Shown here one piece after another: positions 58,582-64,000 of a stretch of 64,000 bases of DNA. A program made the translations under genes and the position numbers. This stretch comes from Micromonospora yangpuensis (lineage in GTDB: Bacteria; Actinomycetota; Actinomycetes; Mycobacteriales; Micromonosporaceae), in the NCBI RefSeq assembly GCF_900091615.1, contig NZ_FMIA01000002.1:372001-436000 (forward strand), given 5' to 3'. The notes below the pieces were generated by a model. It was not told where the DNA came from and did no database searches. It saw only the letters and a list, made by a program, of their open reading frames with translations. How positions within the stretch are numbered: the stretch's first letter is position 1; each line of letters begins with the position of its first letter.

Positions 58582-60660
58582 TCAGAGCGCGTCGTTGCGG
58601 AGCACCAGGATGGCGATGTCGTCGCGGGGCGGCTCCGGCGAGAAGTTGATCGCGGCTGCGCGCAGCCGGGCGGCGACCACGTCGGCGGAGTAACCGCGCA
58701 GCGGGGCGGCGGCGTCCCGCAGCCGGGCGGTGCCGTAGAGCTCCCGCCCGCGTCGCCGCTCGGTGACCCCGTCGGTGTAGAAGATCAGCGAGTCTCCGGG
58801 GTCGAGCGTGATCTCGGCGGTCGGCGAGGTGATCGAGTCGAGCAGGCCGAGCGCGGTGCCGCTGGTGCCCACGAAGGTGGCACCGCCGCTGCCGTGCAGC
58901 AACACCGGGCGGTCGTGCCCGGCCAGGTGCAGGGAGACGTCCAGTTGGTCGCCCTCGCCGGCGCCGACCGCTGCCAGCGCGAGCGTGCAGTACCGCCCGC
59001 CGCCCCGGTCGACGAGCGTCTCGTTGAGCCGGGACAACGCCTCCGGCAGCGGCTTGCCGTCGCCGACCAGCACCCGGATGACGTCCCGGACCAGTCCGGT
59101 GACCGCCGCCGCCTGCACGCCCTTGCCGGAGACGTCGCCGATCACCACCAGCCAGCGGCCGTCCGGCAGCGGCAGCACGTCGTAGAAGTCCCCGCCGACG
59201 TCGGCGTCGTCGCCGGTGGGGACGTACTCGGCGGCGAAGCCGATGCCGTCGACCACCGGCAGCACCGGCGGTAGCAGCGACTGCTGCAGGGTCTGCGCCA
59301 CCCGGCGGCGTTCGGCGTGGATGCGGGCGTTCTCGATGGCCAGCGCGGCCCGGCGGGCGACGTCCTCCAACACGGCGACCTCGTCGGGGTCGTGCCGGTG
59401 CCGTTGGTGCCGACCCACCGCCAGGGTGCCCAGGCGCTGGCCCCGGGCGATCAGCGGGACCGCGAAGCCCTCCGTCGGCGGCCCCAACGGCACCTGGGAG
59501 CCGTGCCGGGAGGCCTCGCGCAGCCGGGCCTGGATCGAGTCGGGTCCGGTCTCCCGCAGCACCTGGTGCAACTGTGGCAGCACCGACTCGTCGGCGTGGC
59601 TGGCGGCGGCGAGCCGCAACCGGCCCCACTCGTCGGTGGTGTGCACCGCGCACCACTGCCCGAGGCGCGGCACCACGAGCTGCGGGACGAGCGCCATGGT
59701 CAGCTCGACGTCGAGGGACTGGGCGAGCAGCTCACTGGCCTCGGCGAGGAAGGTCAACCAGGCCTGCCGGCGGACGTCGGCGCGGCGCAGCCGGTCGTTC
59801 TCCAGGTGCAGGGAGAGCCGTTCGGCGGTCAGACCCGCCAACGGCCAGGCGTACCCGCTGGGGGCGGCGTCCAGCTCCAGCTCACCGGAGTACGGGCGGT
59901 GCACGGCCAGCGGCACCCGGAGCAGTTCGTGGCCGGGGCGGGGGTGCCGGCCGTACCGGGCGAGCACCTGGGGGCCCTGACCGTCACCCCGGTCCAGCCG
60001 GATCACCCCGCCGGCGGCGCCGATCATCTCGCCGAGCCGGGTCAGCAGGCTGGCGGCGAACTCCGGCAGCGGGTCGTCGGCGTACGGGTCGGGGGTGGTC
60101 TGCATCAGTTCGCTCATGGCGGCCGCGCTCGGGGTCGAGGACTGCCCGGAGTCGCCGCTGTCCGCCGAGGCGGCCGGCAGGTCCCGCCGGGTCGGCAGCC
60201 CCCGGTCGGCGGGGCGGTCGCGGTGCCGTTCCAGCCGGAACCAGACGCCCTTGCCGGTGGGCAGGTACGTGGTGCCCCAGCGGCTGGCGAAGTGGTCGAC
60301 CAGGAGCAGCCCCCGGCCCCGCTCGGAGACCTCGGTGATCTCGGCGGTGTCGTTGCGGACCCCGACGATCAACTCGTCGACCGGGCCGGAGGCGAAGTCC
60401 GACACGGTGACGGTGAGCCCGACCTCGTCGGCGACGACCTCGATGTCCAGTTCGGTGCCGGCGTGTTCGACCGCGTTCGTGGAGAGCTCGGTGGTCAGCA
60501 GCAGCGCCTCGTTGACCAGCTCGTCGAGGTCCGCCTCGGCCAGCACGGAACGGACCACGGCACGGGCGGCGGCGGGGGTGCGCCGATCGGCGGGCAGGCG
60601 CACCCGCCGTACGTGCTCGTCCAGGCCACCCGTGCTGGCGGCCCCCGCCTGCGCTGACAT
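58582..60660 (-). CDS. SpoIIE-type phosphatase with ATPase and GAF domains
   Basis: A 692-residue protein: N-terminal GHKL anti-sigma-type ATPase (about 15-155; LLTTELSTNAVEHAG, GRGLLLVDHFASRWG), a linker, a GAF domain (about 305-445; GLGQWCAVHT-like WCAVHTTDEWGRLRL, AVPLIARGQRLGTLAVG) and a C-terminal PP2C/SpoIIE domain (about 465-692; ADVGGDFYDVLPL, GDVSGKGVQAAA, FYTDGVTERR). It should act on anti-sigma antagonists. The ATG has GGAGGA 8 nt upstream. It is divergent from the HAMP kinase gene. Confidence 0.9.
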   Translation of the reverse strand: MSAQAGAASTGGLDEHVRRVRLPADRRTPAAARAVVRSVLAEADLDELVNEALLLTTELSTNAVEHAGTELDIEVVADEVGLTVTVSDFASGPVDELIVGVRNDTAEITEVSERGRGLLLVDHFASRWGTTYLPTGKGVWFRLERHRDRPADRGLPTRRDLPAASADSGDSGQSSTPSAAAMSELMQTTPDPYADDPLPEFAASLLTRLGEMIGAAGGVIRLDRGDGQGPQVLARYGRHPRPGHELLRVPLAVHRPYSGELELDAAPSGYAWPLAGLTAERLSLHLENDRLRRADVRRQAWLTFLAEASELLAQSLDVELTMALVPQLVVPRLGQWCAVHTTDEWGRLRLAAASHADESVLPQLHQVLRETGPDSIQARLREASRHGSQVPLGPPTEGFAVPLIARGQRLGTLAVGRHQRHRHDPDEVAVLEDVARRAALAIENARIHAERRRVAQTLQQSLLPPVLPVVDGIGFAAEYVPTGDDADVGGDFYDVLPLPDGRWLVVIGDVSGKGVQAAAVTGLVRDVIRVLVGDGKPLPEALSRLNETLVDRGGGRYCTLALAAVGAGEGDQLDVSLHLAGHDRPVLLHGSGGATFVGTSGTALGLLDSITSPTAEITLDPGDSLIFYTDGVTERRRGRELYGTARLRDAAAPLRGYSADVVAARLRAAAINFSPEPPRDDIAILVLRNDAL

Positions 60661-60860
60661 CCCTCGTATCCTCCACCGCCGGAGGCCGGGTGCCAAGCCG
60701 ATCTCCACGGTCGGGTCGGGATCCGCTTTCCGGCTCAGCGTCGGCACCCCGTCCAGCGTGGCGATCGGCACGTCAGATGGTGTGCGGCGGCCGGCGGGCA
60801 CAATGATGGGACGGCCGGCACGTCGGCAGCGGCCCGAAGCCCCGAGCTCTGCGAGGAATC

Positions 60861-63800
60861 ATGACCACGGCGAAACAGTCCGTCGCCACGGACCCCTCCG
60901 CTCCGGATCGCGACGCGGTGCTCGACGAGTTGGCGGAGGCCCTCCGCCGGGTCCGCCGGGGTGACCTGAAGGTCCGGTTGTCCCGCCGCTCGGGTTCGGC
61001 CGGTGAGGTCGCCGAGGCGTTCAACGAGGTGGTGGCGTTGCAGGAACGCCAGCACCTGGACCTGCGCAAGATCAGTCGGATCGTCGGTCGGGACGGTCGG
61101 CTCACCGAGCGCCTCGACGAGGAGGGGATGGAGGGCTCCTGGGCCGAGGGGCAGCGGGCGGTCAACTCGCTCATCGACGACCTGGGCCGACCGACCACGG
61201 AGATCGCCCGGGTGATCGTGGCGGTCGCCGACGGCGACCTGTCCCAGCACATGGCGCTGGAGATGGACGGTCGGCCGCTGCGGGGTGAGTACCTGCGGAT
61301 CGGGCGGACCGTCAACACGATGGTCGACCAGCTCTCCTCGTTCTCCTCCGAGGTGACCCGGGTGGCCCGGGAGGTGGGCACCGAGGGTGAGCTGGGCGGT
61401 CAGGCCGATGTCCGGGGTGCGGCCGGCACCTGGAAGGACCTCACCGACTCGGTGAACACGATGGCCTCGAACCTGACCCACCAGGTGCGGTCGATCTCGC
61501 AGGTGGCCACGGCGGTGGCCAAGGGCGACCTGTCGCAGAAGATCACCGTCTCGGCCCGGGGCGAGGTCGCCGAGCTGGCCGGCACGATGAACTCACTCAC
61601 CGACACCCTGCGGCTCTTCGCCGAGCAGGTGACCCGGGTGGCCCGGGAGGTCGGCACCGAGGGCAAGCTCGGTGGCCAGGCGGAGGTGCCCAACGTCGCC
61701 GGCACCTGGAAGGACCTGACCGACAGCGTCAACTCGATGGCGTCGAACCTGACCAGTCAGGTGCGCAACATCGCCCAGGTCTCCACGGCGGTCGCCCGGG
61801 GTGACCTGAGCCAGAAGATCACCGTGGCGGCGCAGGGCGAGATCCTGGAGCTCAAGGACACCGTCAACACGATGGTGGATCAGCTGTCGTCGTTCGCCGA
61901 CGAGGTGACCCGGGTGGCCCGCGAGGTGGGCACCGAGGGCAAGTTGGGCGGCCAGGCCCAGGTGCGCGGGGTCTCCGGCACCTGGCGGGACCTTACCGAG
62001 AACGTCAACCAGCTCGCCGGCAACCTGACCAGCCAGGTCCGCAACATCTCCCAGGTCTCCACGGCGGTGGCCAAGGGCGACCTGAGCCAGAAGATCACGG
62101 TGGACGCCCGGGGCGAGATGTTGGAGCTGAAGAACACCGTCAACACGATGGTGGATCAGCTGTCGTCGTTCGCCGACGAGGTGACCCGGGTGGCCCGGGA
62201 GGTGGGTACCGAGGGCAAGTTGGGTGGTCAGGCCCAGGTCAAGGGCGTCTCGGGTACGTGGCGGGACCTGACCGACAACGTGAACTCGATGGCGTCGAAC
62301 CTGACCAGTCAGGTGCGCAACATCGCCTCGGTCACCACGGCGGTTGCCAAGGGCGACCTGTCGCAGAAGATCACGGTGGATGCCCGGGGCGAGATCCTGG
62401 AGCTGAAGTCGACCGTCAACACGATGGTGGATCAGTTGTCCTCGTTCGCCGACGAGGTGACCCGGGTGGCCCGGGAGGTGGGCACCGAGGGCAAGTTGGG
62501 TGGTCAGGCCCAGGTGAAGGGGGTTGCCGGCACCTGGCGGGACCTGACCGACAACGTGAACTCGATGGCCTCGAACCTGACCGCCCAGGTCCGCAACATC
62601 GCCCAGGTCTCCACCGCGGTCGCCCGGGGCGACCTGTCGCAGAAGATCACGGTGGACGCCCGGGGCGAGATCCTGGAGCTCAAGGACACCGTCAACACGA
62701 TGGTGGATCAGCTGTCGTCGTTCGCCGACGAGGTGACCCGGGTGGCCCGGGAGGTGGGTACCGAGGGCAAGTTGGGTGGTCAGGCCCAGGTCAAGGGCGT
62801 CTCGGGTACGTGGCGGGACCTGACCGACAACGTGAACTCGATGGCGTCGAACCTGACCAGTCAGGTGCGCAACATCGCCTCGGTGACCACCGCTGTCGCC
62901 AAGGGCGACCTGAGCCAGAAGATCACCGTCGACGCACAGGGCGAGATCCTGGAGCTGAAGAACACCGTCAACACGATGGTGGACCAGCTCTCGTCGTTCG
63001 CCGACGAGGTGACCCGGGTGGCCCGCGAGGTCGGCATCGAGGGCAAGCTCGGCGGACAGGCCCAGGTGAAGGGGGTCTCCGGCACCTGGCGGGACCTCAC
63101 CGAGAACGTCAACCAGCTCGCCTCCACCCTGACCACCCAGCTGCGGGCGATCGCCCGGGTGTCGACCTCGGTCACCCGGGGTGACCTGACCCAGCGGATC
63201 GCGGTGAAGGCCCAGGGCGAGGTCGCCGAGCTGAAGGACAACATCAACCAGATGATCGTCACCCTCCGGGAGACGACGCACAAGAACGCCGAGCAGGGCT
63301 GGCTCGACTCGAACCTGGCCCGCATCGGTGGCCTGTTGCAGGGCCAACGGGATCTCGGCGAGGTCTGCCGCATGATCATGCAGGAGGTCACGCCGCTGGT
63401 GAACGCGCAGCTCGGCGCATTCTTCCTGGCCGACAACTCCGAGGGGGTGATGCGGCTACGGCTGACCGCCTCGTACGGCTACGTCTCCCGGGGCCACGAC
63501 GTCACCTTCGGCCCCGGCGAGGGACTGGTCGGGCAGACCGCGCTCTCCCGCCGGACGATCCGGGTCGGCGCGGTGCCCGACGGTCGGATCACCCTGCGCT
63601 CCGGGCTGGCCGACACCCCACCGGCCGATCTGGTCGTGCTCCCGGTGCTCTTCGAGGGCGAACTGCTCGGGGTGATCGAGTTCGCCACCGTCACGCCCTT
63701 CTCCGAGCTGCACCTGGCGTTCCTGGAGCGGCTGGTGCTCACCATCGGGGTCGCGGTCAACACCATCCAGGCCAACCGGCGTACCGAGGAGTTGCTGTCC

Positions 63801-64000
63801 CAGTCGCAGCGGCTGGCACACGAGTTGCAGGAGCAGTCGGCGGAGTTGCAGCGCACCAACGCCGAGCTGGAGGAGAAGGCCAAGCTGCTCAGTGAGCAGA
63901 AGGCGAACATCGAGACCCAGAACCGGGAGATCGAGCTGGCCCGGCTCGGCCTGGAGGACAAGGCGCAGCAGCTCACCCGGGCCTCGGCGTACAAGTCGGA
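60861..64000 (+). CDS. HAMP-repeat histidine kinase (Nik1-like), truncated by the window edge
   Basis: At least 1046 residues, open at the right edge. After a short N-terminus there is a divergent HAMP (residues about 20-130), then seven near-identical HAMP units of 92 residues (about 160-800; each with [30 protein letters not shown] and NTMVDQL). A GAF domain (about 815-970) and a coiled coil (from about 975, [18 protein letters not shown]) follow. Kinase and probably receiver domains lie beyond the window. This is the group III hybrid kinase layout known for osmotic sensing. No membrane segment. GAGGA lies 4 nt before the ATG. Confidence 0.9.
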   Translation, partial: MTTAKQSVATDPSAPDRDAVLDELAEALRRVRRGDLKVRLSRRSGSAGEVAEAFNEVVALQERQHLDLRKISRIVGRDGRLTERLDEEGMEGSWAEGQRAVNSLIDDLGRPTTEIARVIVAVADGDLSQHMALEMDGRPLRGEYLRIGRTVNTMVDQLSSFSSEVTRVAREVGTEGELGGQADVRGAAGTWKDLTDSVNTMASNLTHQVRSISQVATAVAKGDLSQKITVSARGEVAELAGTMNSLTDTLRLFAEQVTRVAREVGTEGKLGGQAEVPNVAGTWKDLTDSVNSMASNLTSQVRNIAQVSTAVARGDLSQKITVAAQGEILELKDTVNTMVDQLSSFADEVTRVAREVGTEGKLGGQAQVRGVSGTWRDLTENVNQLAGNLTSQVRNISQVSTAVAKGDLSQKITVDARGEMLELKNTVNTMVDQLSSFADEVTRVAREVGTEGKLGGQAQVKGVSGTWRDLTDNVNSMASNLTSQVRNIASVTTAVAKGDLSQKITVDARGEILELKSTVNTMVDQLSSFADEVTRVAREVGTEGKLGGQAQVKGVAGTWRDLTDNVNSMASNLTAQVRNIAQVSTAVARGDLSQKITVDARGEILELKDTVNTMVDQLSSFADEVTRVAREVGTEGKLGGQAQVKGVSGTWRDLTDNVNSMASNLTSQVRNIASVTTAVAKGDLSQKITVDAQGEILELKNTVNTMVDQLSSFADEVTRVAREVGIEGKLGGQAQVKGVSGTWRDLTENVNQLASTLTTQLRAIARVSTSVTRGDLTQRIAVKAQGEVAELKDNINQMIVTLRETTHKNAEQGWLDSNLARIGGLLQGQRDLGEVCRMIMQEVTPLVNAQLGAFFLADNSEGVMRLRLTASYGYVSRGHDVTFGPGEGLVGQTALSRRTIRVGAVPDGRITLRSGLADTPPADLVVLPVLFEGELLGVIEFATVTPFSELHLAFLERLVLTIGVAVNTIQANRRTEELLSQSQRLAHELQEQSAELQRTNAELEEKAKLLSEQKANIETQNREIELARLGLEDKAQQLTRASAYKS
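61350..63281 (+). repeat. Seven 276-bp HAMP-coding repeats
   Basis: Units start near 61350, 61626, 61902, 62178, 62454, 62730 and 63006, all at exactly 276-bp spacing. The units from 62178 and 62730 are nearly identical in DNA over their whole length, while the first is more diverged. Confidence 0.92.

Noticed and set aside
61593..63347. Minus-strand frame across the HAMP repeats
   Set aside because: It is the antisense of the repeats; its apparent protein repeats only mirror the HAMP units.

Overview
The window comes from a high-GC actinomycete, most likely Micromonosporaceae and Micromonospora-like. The signs are very GC-rich third codon positions, many GTG and TTG starts, promoter boxes placed 6-8 nt before start codons (leaderless mRNAs), an actinobacterial tad pilus locus, a LitR-type light regulator beside crt genes, a stressosome operon, and a 53-bp palindromic element at gene 3' ends that I recall from Micromonospora genomes. 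No rRNA, insertion sequence, prophage or CRISPR array is visible.

Layout. 0-0.75 kb: tRNA-Glu, tRNA-Asp and tRNA-Phe cluster with its terminator. 0.9-8.3 kb: a polysaccharide deacetylase, then a light/carotenoid cluster (litR, idi, crtI, crtE on the minus strand; crtB and the photolyase phr divergently on the plus strand). This should make lycopene-type pigment and repair UV damage under one light-responsive control. 8.4-12.1 kb: a hypothetical protein, a Uma2 endonuclease-fold protein, a flavin disulfide oxidoreductase with an expanded internal repeat, and a membrane Rieske protein. 12.4-23.0 kb: a complete tad/Flp pilus locus on the minus strand (lipoprotein, secreted protein, CpaB, TadZ, TadA, TadB, TadC, Flp-like pilin, two TadE-like, one TadG-like, LysM protein), with its prepilin peptidase divergent. 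23-30.2 kb: PAP2 phosphatase, GH65 phosphorylase, a Cys-pair protein, a SAV2177-type methyltransferase and a large membrane protein with a UbiA-like core.

30.2-34.3 kb looks accessory: an XRE regulator, an excisionase-like gene, a low-GC3 small ORF, a rifampicin monooxygenase (rox) preceded by a rifamycin-associated element, a vapBC-type toxin-antitoxin pair, tRNA-Lys and a truncated epimerase. 34.3-42.4 kb: ZIP transporter, Eis-like acetyltransferase, PP2C phosphatase, XRE-cupin/BenE divergon, mscL, GntR regulator and CynX-type MFS. 42.4-48.5 kb: anti-sigma antagonist plus a six-gene stressosome operon (rsbR, rsbS, rsbT, rsbX-like, hybrid-type histidine kinase, receiver-PP2C). 48.7-58.4 kb: a maleylpyruvate-isomerase-like protein, a frameshifted hypothetical gene, a PadR-ABC transporter operon, a threonine dehydratase bracketed by inverted copies of the 53-bp element, oligopeptidase B and a GlcE-like flavoprotein. 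58.6-64 kb: a SpoIIE phosphatase divergent from a HAMP-repeat histidine kinase that runs off the right edge.

The most noteworthy signals are the rifamycin-associated element, which carries two back-to-back promoters, one of them running straight into a terminator hairpin; the six same-polarity copies of the 53-bp element placed at stop codons; the stressosome wired to a histidine kinase and receiver-PP2C; and the UbiA-like membrane protein.
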